This document shows positions 1-12,564 of a DNA stretch of 64,000 nucleotides, piece by piece. This DNA is from Flaccisagitta enflata (taxonomy: Eukaryota; Chaetognatha; Sagittoidea; Aphragmophora). The notes beneath the pieces are model-generated. The model did not search any database. It had not been told where the DNA came from and saw only the letters and a list, made by a program, of their open reading frames with translations. Location: contig OZ231126.1 in the NCBI GenBank assembly GCA_965153355.1, positions 51,832,001 through 51,896,000 on the forward strand. Direction: 5' to 3'. The first letter of the stretch is position 1. Every line of letters starts with the position of its first letter. The position numbers and the translations under genes were made by a program.

Positions 1-615
1 TTTTGGATTTCCCATTCAGTCAAGTATTTCAAGTATAAGAGCCAGGACAGGAAATGACAAAGAGTAAATAAAGTAATTAAAAGAGTGAGGTTCATTATTT
101 CAGATGTTCCCGTTCGTGTCTCCTTCTTCTCCCCTCTCTTATCCATTTCATTTCCCTTTCAAAAAGAAAAAAAATCCCTCTTGAAACATGAAGTACTTGC
201 CAAGATCAACTTTCTACATCTTTTAGTTTTACTGCTACGCGTACTTGTTGGCTAGCGGCGCTGAAACTATGACAATACAACTTAAGAAGTAGTAGATCTC
301 TTGAGCCGGCAACTTGTCGTTTTGGGCCACTGATCTGCCCATTACAGGTTTAACAAGTCGTTCCATAGCCAATATCCTGCGCCTCCCAAGGCCCACAAGC
401 CATTGACATCCTGCTAGGGGGACGTAGATGGAAATCCATATTTGTATTCTATAGCGCATTGCTCTATGCACATTGCCCAATTCAAATAACGCTTACTATG
501 TCCGGTCCTTGTCCTTGTCCTTGACGTCTGGTTTCATCATTCTCTATACTTTCTTATCACTCTTTTCCGTTCATTGGAATATTCAATTATACATTTTCTC
601 ATCTTTTCATTCAAT

Positions 616-620
616 TATTC

Positions 621-699
<79 letters not shown>

Positions 700-737
700 G
701 ATTTCTTTGTTTGTTTGTTTGTTTGTTTGTTTGTTTT
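616..737. repeat. (CTTT)n and (GTTT)n microsatellites
   Basis: About 85 bp of (CTTT)n then ~30 bp of (GTTT)n. Orthologous tracts are at 32214-32320 and 57288-57415. Confidence 0.95.
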
Positions 738-837
738 TGTTTCCTCTTTTTTGTCTTGCTTTCCTCAATTATTTTTGTCAACATTCCCTCTTTCATTATA
801 TACAATTTTTTTTCTATTACAAATACTTTTCTCTAGA

Positions 838-1041
838 AACAAGGCAGGAAACACAGCTACCCCAGTCGTGTACGGGTGGGCAGGGGCCATACTTCAAGTC
901 ACCAGAGCATTTGGGCTGGAGCGAAGAGGTCAAAAAATAAAAAAAAAAACATGAAAGAAGTACATTGTTACTAACCATCCGACCAACCACCGGACGGACG
1001 GACAAAGCGAGGTGAAGAGTTTCGTAGCACGCGACTAAAAA
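838..1041 (+). mobile_element. Covarying-hairpin element (CHE) type I, copy A
   Basis: AACAAGGCAGGAAACACAGC start, GGGTGGGCAGGGGCC box, variable middle, (GGAC)n with AAAGCGAGGTG, and terminal GTAGCACGCGACTAAAAA. The left hairpin arm is partly decayed. Confidence 0.75.
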
Positions 1042-1162
1042 CTAGTTACTTGAATATTTCATTAACTCGCCTTGAGAAGAAAGGCAAACCTCTCCTTACG
1101 CACCGCACCATTCAAAATATGTTCAATTGTTCATCAATTTTCCTAGTGATCATTGTGGAATT

Positions 1163-1343
1163 CTAGTCGCGTGCACGCGACTCGATAACCTGCTAAGTCT
1201 GTCGGTCCGTCGGTCCTTTTGTCCGTCGGTCCATCGATCACAATTTGTTATTAACTTAAGGGTCCAAATAATTGGTTGACCTTATTCATAATTTCCCCTC
1301 ACCACCCACAAGCTACTTGGGTAGCCGTGTATCCGGCCTTATT
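1163..1343 (-). mobile_element. CHE type I, copy A
   Basis: The hairpin CTAGTCGCGTGCACGCGACT is perfect. GTCGGTCCGTCGGTCC follows; the far end carries GGGTAGCCGTGTATCCGG. The 5' subterminal box has drifted. Confidence 0.8.
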
Positions 1344-1367
1344 GGATATAAACCTGCTGTAGTTTTC

Positions 1368-1397
1368 GTTGTCATTGTCGATGTCGATGTCGATGTC

Positions 1398-1436
<39 letters not shown>

Positions 1437-1521
1437 ATCGTTATCGTTATCGTTATCGTTATCGTTATCGTTATCGTTGACGTTGTCGTTGTCGTTGTCG
1501 TTGTCGTCGTTGTCGTCGTCT
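1368..1521. repeat. (GTC/GTT)n trinucleotide array
   Basis: Mixed GTTGTC and GTTATC units. Orthologous arrays are at 31434-31530 and 58068-58170. The poly-Val or poly-Thr frames are artefacts. Confidence 0.9.
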
Positions 1522-1897
1522 TTGTAATCATGATAGTTGTATACATCGCTCTTGATACTTTCACGCTTCCTAACCTCTTTAAGATTTTTTTTTTGGTCTT
1601 GTTAAGAAATGCCGGCGACGTTATCGTGGCCTCTTGCCGTTGCTGCAGTTTGCTGTGACTGCTGCAATTTCCTGTCGACAAATGTCGCGGAACGTTCATT
1701 AAAATCTCCGTTTACAACCTGTCATTCAATTTTTCGGCTTCCTGCCGTTTAATTCTTCACCTCTCGTTTGTCATTTCATTCCAGATTTGTTTACCACCTG
1801 TCTGTATTTTCAGGCTCCTGCTTGTTATCTTTTCTCCTCTACTTGTCTTTCTGCTAGTTTTCTTTTTCCGATTTGGCAGCCCACTGAAAAAACCTGG

Positions 1898-1900
<3 letters not shown>

Positions 1901-1988
<88 letters not shown>

Positions 1989-1999
1989 CTCTCTCTCGT
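1901..1999. repeat. (TC)n microsatellite
   Basis: Dinucleotide run. In copies B and C the matching place holds two (GA/TC) tracts separated by (GAAA/TTTC)n (30880-31055 and 58557-58920). Confidence 0.95.
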
Positions 2000-2401
2000 G
2001 CTCCTGTCTGAATCCTAGTTCGCAACTCGAAACCGCAAAACTCGACAAAAAAGAAAGAAAAAACTCGTGGCAAGACTTGAGCTTCTTTGCGGCGAAAAAA
2101 AAACTCTTGCATTCTTCTCTTGAGTCGTTTTTTGTATCCTCTTGGTAATGCGTCTATTTTCCACCTTCATCATATTTTTCCTCTTTACAGGTTGGTTTGA
2201 GGCAGTGTCCGTGTAAAACTAGTAAATAATTTTCCTTAAGCTACCAAACCACCTGTCCGTCTTCTGTCTGTCTGTCTTTCTTCGCCATCGTTTTCTGTTT
2301 GTCAGTCTGAGTAATTGTCCCTTTTCCCTTGTTAGTACCTTGCCCGCTGATTATCTCTCTCTTTCCTGTCCTGCGCCTTTCAGTATGCTTTATGTTGTTT
2401 A

Positions 2402-2732
2402 CCGTATTTCCTGTAATTAGCGCCCCGGGGCTTTTGAAATTGAAATGAAAGATTGTCATTTTCAACCTACAATTAGCGCCCCCTCATTGACTCATAAACA
2501 AAATGATTATATATGAAACTTACTGTTTTTGTCAAAAAAACTGGTAATTCAGTGCAATAAAGCAACAAAGATTGTTTTTTTTTTTTTTTTGCACGTAAAA
2601 CAACTTTATTTACCATGAATTTAGTAAGATTTTCTCTAAAATTGTAATTTTGTCATAAGTCTTCTCTTTTTTGAAAAAGGGGGGGGGGGGTGGGCGCTAA
2701 TTAGAGGGGGGCGATAAATGCAGGAAATACGT
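2402..2732. mobile_element. Fold-back MITE CCGTATTTCCTG / CAGGAAATACG (copy A)
   Basis: TA-CCGTATTTCCTGTAATTAG at the left, CAGGAAATACGT at the right; internal AATTAGCGCCCC and GGGCGCTAATTAG boxes are also inverted. TA-flanked MITEs with similar ends are, from general knowledge, common in invertebrate genomes. A T16 run and a G12 run lie inside. Confidence 0.8.
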
Positions 2733-3184
2733 TATGCTGGTCTATCAGTATAACTAGCACTTGTCTTGTTGCCCGGATGTCCGTTTAAGACTGCAGACAT
2801 CATAAGGCATTTGCCCGAGGTTGTTTATGTATTTTCCAAGCCTTCGAGCGACTGGTGTGTGTCTGTTCAACTGCCTGCTTAGCTTTTTCTGTCTATCATT
2901 CTGTCCTTTTGAGTCTCTCTTCGGCCGCGTGTTTATCCACAGTGGTTGATTTTTAGGTGGTTTTGACTGGTGCGTCTGTTTTTTTTTCTCTTCACTCTCC
3001 TCTGAACCTCCCCTTTCGTCGCTGCCAGCCTTTCCCGTCCTAACGACTCCCCTGATGTTGAACCTTCAACGTTTCCTCAAGAAAAAAGAAAACTCGCTAA
3101 AAAGTACCTTTTTTCTATCTTTCTCTTTAGCAGATCTTGGTCAACCAGACAAGATGAAAACTAGGAACCGAGCACTTTCAAATA

Positions 3185-3359
3185 CAGTAGGACCCTGCCT
3201 CATCAGTTCCGTTGGGACTGGAGATTTTTCACCTTTATCTCAGGTTCACCTTTAAAGAGAGGTGAAATCACATTAGAAGCTGTCATTTTGGACCTTAAAA
3301 TGTTGACCTTTATTGATGAGGAACCTTTAAAAGCGAGGCTGTTATTGCGGGGTCCCACC
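3185..3359. mobile_element. Tc1/mariner-like MITE, 175 bp, copy A only
   Basis: TA-CAGTAGGACCC opens and GGGGTCCCACC-TA closes the element. Copy C near 60092 reads CTTTCAAATCCATTTAATCC with no insertion. Same length as the 175-bp CAGTTGAACCTC element below, so probably a sister subfamily. Confidence 0.8.
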
Positions 3360-3549
3360 TAACATTTAATCCTCGCAATTATGGATATCAAGGGACCAAT
3401 CTTGCAGGTGGATTTTTTGTTATTGCCAATATAAGAAAATGGAAGATGTCACACAAGAGGTCCATGAATTCCTGTCTGTTATGAATATAGGCGGATTTTT
3501 TTTTTATTCTTTGAGCCGTTGTATCGAGATGTAACTCTAGTAGTGTGTA

Positions 3550-4112
3550 CAGTAGATCTCGTTTATAATTGAGATAACAGGGCAAGCATTGTACAAAAAC
3601 AAATAAAGCCAGGGGAGTGATATTTGAAACATAGAACTAATAAAGGGATGCTTCATTGCCCATGATAACTGATTGCCATGGAAACGCATTTTTATGTATT
3701 TTCGCTAAAATATCAATGTTTTGAGAAATTTTTTGAGGGAACATTTTTCAAAATCAAATTTGCTACAACTTTCCCACAGTATGTTCTGTAAGAATGTTGC
3801 TCGTTTAGCGGTTGCTATGATTTGTCACACATGGATACGCTCCCTAGCAATGGCTAAACGAGCGACATTCTTACAGAACATACTGTGGGAAAGTTGTAGC
3901 AAATTTGATTTTTAGCAATATTCCCTACAAAGATCTCTCAAAATATTGATATTTTAGCGAGAATACATGAAAATGTGTTTCCATGGCAACCAACTATCAT
4001 GGGGAATTAAACATCTTTTGATTAGTCTATGATCCAAATATTGCTCCCCTGCCTTCATTCGTCTTTCCACAATGCTTGTCCCCGTTATTTCAAGTCTAGA
4101 CGAGATCTACTG
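3550..4112. mobile_element. Tc1/mariner-like fold-back MITE, CAGTAGATCTCG family
   Basis: The left end TA-CAGTAGATCTCGT is mirrored by ACGAGATCTACTG at 4112; the right TA is mutated to TT. Nearly the whole element is one inverted repeat, including the central words CTCGTTTAGCGGTTGCTA and their complement. Five copies in the window share this design. Confidence 0.85.
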
Positions 4113-5208
4113 TTCATAAACTGATTTTGAATGATGATGCCAACTATAGCCACAATCAACTTCCTTCCTTGGCAATCGGTGGACAATTGAAGTCTAGAGA
4201 GTGAGCAGGGTGAAATAGTTGAAGATAAAGTCAGCGCACCGTTTGTAGCGTCGTTGGTTGAAAATGATATCCTGTAGTCGGATCATTTCCCGGAGAAAGC
4301 AATAATGTCATAAAATCACATAAATATGATAAGCTGAATTAATAGACTGATACTATGCATTTGAACGATGAGCCTACAAGGTAATTTTCAGCGACTGTTG
4401 GGTGAAGGTAGGGGTCTCGAGGTCCTATTTTTCAGAAAACCATATTTTTCTATAAACTGCAATCATCCACTAAGTCACGAGATTTGCCAAGTTTCCTGAG
4501 CATCTGACCACTCTACAATGACGAACACTTTAAAAGGTTTGCCTCTGTGAAGCTCCCATTGGTGCCTAAGGTGGGAGATGGCGGCCGGGCCTTGAACTTG
4601 TCAGATGGTCATAAAACATAAGAAAGGTTTCTGAGGGCTACGACTGCTGTACGTCGCTGCATGAGAAACAATGTGGAATTGTCCTCCCGTTTGTCATTCA
4701 GATGTACTTCTCTAGTGCATCACTCAACCGCAGATTGGGCGTAACATGATACTCTTGGTAGTATCACCGCCTCTGCAACAGATGATTTATGAGGTGCCTG
4801 TTTTCCACAATGGAAGAAGGTAATTATTTTTGTATATTGTTATGTGTATTATGCATTTCAGCTGCCAAATTGAATGATTGCCTGGAATTTTTGCGAGGGA
4901 ACCAATGACCACCAAAACTTTTTTTTACACATTACACCTCTTTTGTCTTTTTAATCTTCTTTCATTCCTGCTGATTCCTCTTTCGAGAGGAGGAAGAATC
5001 CTAATTTGACTAATGTACTTAAAACCTTACCATACCTCTTTCTTCCTTTGCATTTTTTGGAGCTTTTCGGAACGTTTACTGTCATTTAGGCACAGAGAAA
5101 AAGAGAAAGAAAGTAAGACGCTCTTCAAGGATGTCGATTGAGAAGCTCATTTGATCTATGTGGTTTTTTTTTTCTTTGTGCTTTTTTCATTTGGATCAAA
5201 TCAGCCCA
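4113..5208. other. Unassigned, shared by copies A and C
   Basis: No coding frame of ordinary composition, no recognisable RNA gene. Conserved in copy C (61427-62584) at a few percent divergence. Confidence 0.7.
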
Positions 5209-5212
5209 TTAA

Positions 5213-6012
5213 GGCAGTTTCCACAATAAACTAGACTGGCGGAAATAAGGCGACGGAATTTGTTAACAATGATAGAAATGTCATAATTTCATAATGGTTG
5301 CACCTATTAGCTTAAAATTTGAGCCCTATGCTTAGAATTTGATACTCTTTCAGATCATATAAAAAAAACATTCCAATACTTGAAATGTGTTCAACTATGT
5401 TAGTTTTCATCGTAATCAGAGTAACATTAGAGTAACAGGGTGTTAACATTTTCCGTCACTCTCTTCAAAAATCAATATCTCTGGCTAGAATTGACATTAA
5501 GGTCTGAAATTTTGCATGTAACTTGGGTTATGTCTATATTAAAGGGGGAAAAAAGAAAATTTCCATAAAACTTAAGATATTGTCATTTAAAGTATAGTAT
5601 ACTACTATGTATCAAAATCAAATAAATCATTATTTTAGATACATCAACTAAAAGTGAAATTTTTGCATAGTTAACAACAATTGGTTGCCATATAATCTTT
5701 AATTCTTCTTTAGGGATTGCAATTAAATAAAAATGACCCATAGTTAGGTAGGCTTAATGATTTTTTTATATCTTTTTCATTGTGGTTTTAAGTGTGACAT
5801 CAGTGTGACATAAAAAAGGGGGTGATTTTGGCCTATTTTTTGCTAGATAGCCTATCAAAATTTTAAGTATGAAGGATATCAGCTAGGCACTAAATTCCAA
5901 GTAATGTGTTACAACAGCTTCTATCATAAAAAAAGGATTAGCATGATGAAAACAATATTTTTGCCTGTTACATCATGAATTTCAGCTGGGCCGGTTTATT
6001 GTGGAAATGACC
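5213..6012. mobile_element. TTAA-flanked non-autonomous element, 800 bp, with readable empty site
   Basis: The segment GGCAGTTTCCACAATAAACT ... GGTTTATTGTGGAAATGACC is flanked by TTAA on both sides (5209-5212 and 6013-6016). The homologous place in copy C reads CCCATTAAGCATTAAT (TTAA at 62585-62588) without the insert. A TTAA TSD with precise empty site is typical of piggyBac or Kolobok superfamilies. Termini are imperfect inverted repeats around TTTCCACAATAAAC. No transposase frame; the interior is AT-rich. Confidence 0.88.
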
Positions 6013-6016
6013 TTAA

Positions 6017-6608
6017 GCATTAATCCTTCTTCGTTTTTTGTCTACATTCAAAGGGAGATCAATTAGATAATAGGCTACCGGTGCAGATGGAAGATTGTTC
6101 GTGGAGAGGAGTTTTAAAGCTTTAAATCCACATACAAATTGATGTAAATGAAGGTTCTTTTACTAATTACATCACACTGGTGCTCTGTCCAAAATACTTA
6201 AACAGAATTCAACATATTCCACGCTGCAACCTCCGAGCAAACTACGTTTTTGAGTAATTGTTTCGGATAATTGGTTTAACGCACACACACCAAAAAAAAA
6301 ACAAAAAAACTTTGGCCTCCCATCTTCTAACTCGCGGGGAGACTAAGCTTAGATTACGCCCAAGGGCACTGAATCACAACAACAGTTAAGGCAGAGAGCT
6401 AACCGATGACGATCAGAGAAGCAACAACGTGCTCGCCTAAATTAACAGTATCATCATTGACAGTATCATCACAGCAACTGACATTGATACCAGCATCATC
6501 ATCTCCATTCTAATCATTACCATCATAGTCATTGACAATATCATCGTTATCAGCATCAGCATCGTCATAATCGTCCTTGTCTTTATCATGATTGCTTTAC
6601 TGAACTGC
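6017..6608. other. Unassigned, with degenerate (ATC)n
   Basis: 6440-6590 is a loose (CATCAT/ATTGAC) trinucleotide region. The rest shows no gene. Counterpart 62589-63165. Confidence 0.6.
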
Positions 6609-6610
6609 TA

Positions 6611-7125
6611 CAGTAGATGTCGTCTAGATATAGACTTGGAAATACGGGGGATCTCATAACCTGAGTATCAGTTGAGTGAGGGGGCTGATATTTTGCTGGT
6701 GTAATGTATAAACCTTAAAGGGTTGACGATGGGGTATGGCATCCCCCTACGGCTTACCCTAGGAAAAAAACGTTTTGTCTAAAATTTGAGGAACAATCAT
6801 TTTTTTTGTAGAATTTCAGCTTCATCCATTTGCTCAGATTGCAAAACCAGCCCAGGATTCAAACTAGGAACCTGAAATGAAATAAACTGATCCTAATAAA
6901 TCTGAAGTCAAGCAAGTTAACCACTAGACCACTTTCTGCAGCTGATCAAACTAAGAGAATTTGATTGAGTGTATTAAAGAGAGTTTTCAATCCACAGAGC
7001 TGCCATACCCCATTGTCAACCCTTCAGGTCATAAGTATTATACACACACTGTTTCATTTTATTTAGATGAATGGTATTTAGGATACAAGGGCCCCCACAT
7101 TTCCAAGTCTAGACGACATCTACTG
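6611..7125. mobile_element. CAGTAGATGTCG MITE, 515 bp, with empty site in copy C
   Basis: TA-CAGTAGATGTCGTCTAG opens and CTAGACGACATCTACTG-TA closes the element. Copy C near 63170 reads GCAACTGCTATTTCAAACC with a single TA. A second inverted pair inside (GGGTTGACGATGGGGTATGG near 6720; CCATACCCCATTGTCAACCC near 7003) brackets a tRNA-like stretch. This is a diverged relative of the CAGTAGATCTCG family. Confidence 0.85.
6845..6946 (-). pseudogene. tRNA-like (Pol III promoter-like) segment inside MITE
   Basis: On the minus strand, an A-box-like GTGGTCTAGTGGTTAAC (about 6916-6932) is followed ~45 nt later by a B-box-like GGTTCCTAGTTTGAATCC (6855-6872), with a CTTCAG in an anticodon-loop-like position. 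This could be a decayed type II tRNA (Leu/Ser-like) or a tRNA-derived SINE head captured by the MITE. The acceptor stem does not pair convincingly, so a functional tRNA is unlikely. Confidence 0.4.
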
Positions 7126-7357
7126 TACTTCAAACCTCGTCAAAATATTAACAGGATAGCCATGTGTAAAACTGGTTTTATTCTTAACTAAGGCAAGAAT
7201 TTCAAAACCTAGAAAATTAGTTTCTTCTTTTTTTTCATTGTTTTGCTGGGTCAGACGGGGCGGAAAAAGAATATTGGATTTTGTTTTTTATCGAGTTCTA
7301 CTTTTTGTTTTCCATCCGACTGCCTGTGGTTTCAATCTTTCTTTCTGTCTTTTTATC

Positions 7358-8230
<873 letters not shown>

Positions 8231-8362
8231 TCTCTTTCCAACCGACTGTCGAGTGAGACAACACGAGTTATTTTGGTTTGTCCTTCGAGTTACGGAAAAT
8301 GAATGGTGCCTCGGCTGTAACACTAACACAAGGCAGATAGGGGAAGAAAAGCACAGAGTCTG

Positions 8363-8365
<3 letters not shown>

Positions 8366-8454
<89 letters not shown>

Positions 8455-8498
8455 AGTGAGTGAGGTGAGTGAGTGAGTGAGTGAGTGAGTGAGTGAGT

Positions 8499-8550
<52 letters not shown>
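8366..8550. repeat. (GA)n with internal (GTGA)n
   Basis: (GA)n, then GTGAGTGAG units at 8455-8503, then (GA)n. Confidence 0.95.
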
Positions 8551-8551
<1 letters not shown>

Positions 8552-8766
8552 CAAGCGAATAGATCGCGCAGCAGGTTTCCACATGTTGCAAAACGCACAT
8601 CTAGGGGCAAAGACGACCCATGGCCGATTTAGAGGCAATCTTCTTTTACGTCCTTATTCCATTTCCCTTTTTTCGCTTTTACTTCTCTTCGATGCTCCGT
8701 TGCTTCCTTTCTTCTTCTTATTTCCTTCTTTTCGGTTTTTTCATTTGTTCTTTTCTTTTCTTTCCC
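8551..8766. other. Unassigned, pyrimidine-rich
   Basis: T/C-rich sequence leading into the CHE at 8767; nothing recognised. Confidence 0.6.
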
Positions 8767-8982
8767 TTTTTAGTTGCGGACACGCAACTCTATAAAAGGC
8801 TTTGTCCGTCGGTCCGTCCCTCCGTCCGTACGTCCGTCCGTCCGTCCGTACGTCCGTCCGTCCATCCGTCCGTTCGTCGGTCCGTCCGTTGGTCCGTAAT
8901 GATCGAGTCGAATAGTGGGAAAACAAGCATTTTCGCCCCTGCCCACCCGTCCGCAACTGGTGGCCGTGTATCCGGCCTTGTT
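8767..8982 (-). mobile_element. CHE type I with TTGCG/CGCAA hairpin
   Basis: Hairpin AGTTGCGGACACGCAACT. The 5' subterminal box (CHE strand) reads AGTTGCGGACGG, the same T/A variant as the hairpin. (GTCC)n at 8803-8893. The tandem-duplication breakpoint lies inside at 8802. Confidence 0.85.
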
Positions 8983-9591
8983 TTCATTATCCTTTTTTCT
9001 CTTTGTTGCCTTCTTTTTATTTCTTCATTCCATCTTTTTTTCTTTCATCTTCTTTTCATTTTTTTTTCTTTCCGCCCTATGTCTCTTCATTTGATGTTGA
9101 ATTCCTTTCTTTTCATTTTTATGGACTTATTTTTTCGGAGGTAACGTTGCACTTGATTTTCTCTCGGACCCATCCTTTCTACTTGTTCAGGCCTTCCATC
9201 CGTAACATTTACCATTAACATCTCTAAGCTGTCTCTGCCCAAACATACGCAATCATCAGGGCTGTCATAGTTGCCCCTCACTGCCCCTGTTTAAACGCAG
9301 TAGTGTAATTTTGCCGGTAGCCAGACCTCATTTTATCATAATTATGATTTGACAATGTTGCTGTGATCTTCAAACCTATTCTTTCTTGGGAGAACAGCCG
9401 AACCACCCACACTTCTTTGGCCCTACAGATCACACACCACCCGTCTCCATCTTCATACACTTCTCATCAACAACCTCTTTACTTCTTCTTTCTCCTCATT
9501 TCGTTTGTTTCTTCTCAAAGGTATCTTTCCCATGCGTCAGCCGCCTTCAGCCAGTCAAAGCTGGAGACAAAACATTTTTCTTTCTCCTATT

Positions 9592-9810
<219 letters not shown>

Positions 9811-10087
9811 ATTTACAGGGGTTGGTAATGCACTGTGCTCGCTCCCTCGTAGAATACAGATGCCAATGATGAGGGACACTACGAGGTGCAAGGTAAAGTG
9901 CAAGGTTCAGTTATTCAAACGTTTTGAAACCATGAATCGGGATCCTGGATTACAGATACAATTACTTCACTAGGTTGATTAGTTAAATATTATCTATTTA
10001 CATTTTAGGAAATATGGTGTTGACGGTCGGTCTGAGGCGTGTAGACAAACGGACAAAAGAGAGAAATACTAAATAGAAAAAAAAAAA

Positions 10088-10209
10088 AACAAGGCCGGAT
10101 ACACGACTGCCTTAGTCGCGTGCGGGTGGGCAGGGACGGCGAAAAAAAAACAAAGTGTGACCGACGAACGGACCGACCGACGGACAGAGCGGGTTGTAGA
10201 GTCGCGTGC

Positions 10210-10212
<3 letters not shown>
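10088..10212 (+). mobile_element. CHE type I, hairpin cut off by (GA)n
   Basis: The start CAAGGCCGGATACACGACTG, GGGTGGGCAGGGAC and AGAGCGGGTTGTAGAGTCGC are present. After GCGTGCG the right hairpin arm is replaced by (GA)n. Confidence 0.75.
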
Positions 10213-10249
<37 letters not shown>

Positions 10250-10424
10250 GAAAGCACACACACTCAGACAAACGTAAACACACACAGATAAACAAACAGG
10301 CAGATGGACAGACAAACAAGCAGGCAGACAAGCATAGAGAAATGAAGTATCTATGAACGATACTGGATAACTTTTATGTTATCAAGAATTATCGATATCC
10401 TCGTGAAATAAGCAGCTGAAATTT

Positions 10425-10653
10425 AACAAGGCCGGATACACGGCCACCAGTTGCGGGCAGGTGGGCAGGGGCGGATGCGCGTTTTCCCTTTTTAAACTCA
10501 ATGAGTCACGGGACGGACGGACGGACAGGACGGGCAGACGGACGGACGGACGGACGGAGCAGGCGGAGACGGACGGGCAGCCAGACGGGCCAGACCAGAC
10601 GGACCAGACGGGAGACAAAGCCTCTTATAGAGTTGCGTGTCCGCAACTAGAAA
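10425..10653 (+). mobile_element. CHE type I (unit 1)
   Basis: Hairpin AGTTGCGTGTCCGCAACT with matching 5' box AGTTGCGGGC. The middle is irregular GGAC/GGGC repeat, unlike the clean (GGAC)n of its duplicate at 14165-14393. Confidence 0.85.
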
Positions 10654-10782
10654 TGTAATTAAACTTTTATAGCGCTTCCATTTTATGTCCTGCTTGAAAG
10701 GCTGATAGTGTATCTGAGCAATCTTGATCACAACTTGCATGTTTCTTTATTTTCCGTTTGATTTGAAAAAAGGAATCGGGTA

Positions 10783-11337
10783 CATCTCGTCTAGACTTGA
10801 GATTACGGGGGCAAGTGTGATGAGAAGAGAAATAAAGCTAGACAACTAATATTTAGAATATGAGTTATCAAAGAAATAATTTATTCCCTATGATGGTTGG
10901 TTGCCATGGAAACACATTTCTACATATTCTTGCCCAAAAAAAAATCAATTTTTTGAGAGATATTTTGAGTGAACATTGCTTAAAATAAAATTTGCTACCA
11001 CTTTCCCAAAATGCTCTGTAAGAATATAGCTCATTTGGGGGATGCTAGGGAGCATATCCGTGATTGACGTAGCAACCGCTAAATAAGCCACATTCTTACA
11101 GGACAAACTGTGGGAAATTTGTAGCAAATATAACTTTGAGTAATATTCCCTTAAAAAATCTCTCAATGAATTGATGTCTCAGCCAGAATACATGAAAATG
11201 TGTTTCCACGGCAACCTGCTATCATGGGCAATAAAGAATCTTTTTAATAGTCTACACTCCATATATCACTCCCTTAGCTTCATTTATTGTTCTATAATGC
11301 TTGCGCCCGTTATCTCAAGTCTAGACGAGATCTACTG
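10783..11337. mobile_element. CAGTAGATCTCG-family MITE, left tip deleted (unit 1)
   Basis: The right end is intact (CTACTG-TA). The left begins TA-CATCTCGTCTAGACTTGA, lacking CAGTAG. Fold-back interior is preserved. Confidence 0.8.
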
Positions 11338-11583
11338 TACAAATTACTTAATCTTGATGAAATATTAATGCGGTAAACGGTAAAATCTTTAAGGATAAAA
11401 GAGAATCCTAAACAATAATTTTTCACATGATTTAGATTCCACTCCGTTCTGGTTTCGACTTTTCCATTATTTGGAATCAGTGGACGTATGGACTAAGGTT
11501 GGGAGTGACTCGGCTTTTCAATCACCACCGATTTTTGGCGATTTTCCATTTCCACCACCGTTTTTTCCGTTTTTTTCAGTGAT

Positions 11584-11795
11584 TTTTAGTTGCGGACATG
11601 CACTTCTATAAGAGGCTTTGTCGGTCCTTTGGTCCATTGGTCATGCTCATGTTAAAAATGTGAAAATGTGCATTTATGATGATACAGTTGTGAATGTTAG
11701 TGTGTGTGAGTAAGCATGGGGTGGGAGAGGGTAAGAATGGGGGTTGCATGCCCCTGCCCACCCATCCACAATATTGTGACCCCGCGTCACTTGTT
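11584..11795 (-). mobile_element. CHE with variant 5' end (unit 1)
   Basis: The hairpin AGTTGCGGACATGCACT is imperfect. The 5' end on the CHE strand reads AACAAGTGACGCGGGGTCAC, then GGATGGGTGGGCAGGGGC. So the hairpin and GGGCAGG boxes are shared while the first ~25 nt belong to a different subfamily. Confidence 0.75.
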
Positions 11796-11941
11796 ATATT
11801 GCAGCATCCCCCATCACTTGCTAGCTAAAACTGATCAAGCTATGTGTATGTTGTGCACAATACTTAAGCCTGTTCCCACGCACTCTGACGCCATGGTCTA
11901 AAGATGTTTTTTTTATCATAATTGTCTTAGTGTACACACTG

Positions 11942-12092
<151 letters not shown>

Positions 12093-12349
12093 CTCTTCCC
12101 CCTCCCTCTCTCTTCTTTATTTTCTTCTTTTTTCTATCTTTTTTTCTTTCTCGATTCTCCTCTTTAGTCTTTAATCTGTTACCTTCTTCTTTTTTTTTCC
12201 CATTGAAGATAAGAGAATTGATACAATGGAAGTGCACGACAAATAGAAACAGTAGAATAAGAACTATGCATGCATCACAAATTTGTGTTGGCATTCCTTC
12301 TGATACCCAGCTTATAAGTACAGAAGGAACCATTACAAGAGGTGTGGAG

Positions 12350-12564
12350 TAGCCCACTATAAAAAAAACGCTTTTTCATGGCGAGGCTCTCTATCCAAGG
12401 AATCTGGCTCGAAATCATGTATATAGATGGTCCAACACAAAAATTTGACCTTGTGGCTTCTGTAAAGTGTGCCCGCCACCACCCCCATATCCCATAGGAA
12501 ATGTACAGGAGGATTTTGGTCTGCAGAGCCTCCTATCTTTTATAATGGGAAATGGGGTATGTGG
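12350..12564. mobile_element. Truncated copy of the 340-bp MITE at the duplication junction
   Basis: Same left end (TAGCCCACTA after GTGTGGAG) as 16108. It is cut after GGGTATGTGG, where the second duplication unit starts. Confidence 0.85.

Noticed and set aside
8740-8990. Arg/Thr/Asp or Pro/Ser/Val repeat proteins
   Set aside because: Translations of (GTCC/GGAC)n inside hairpin elements.
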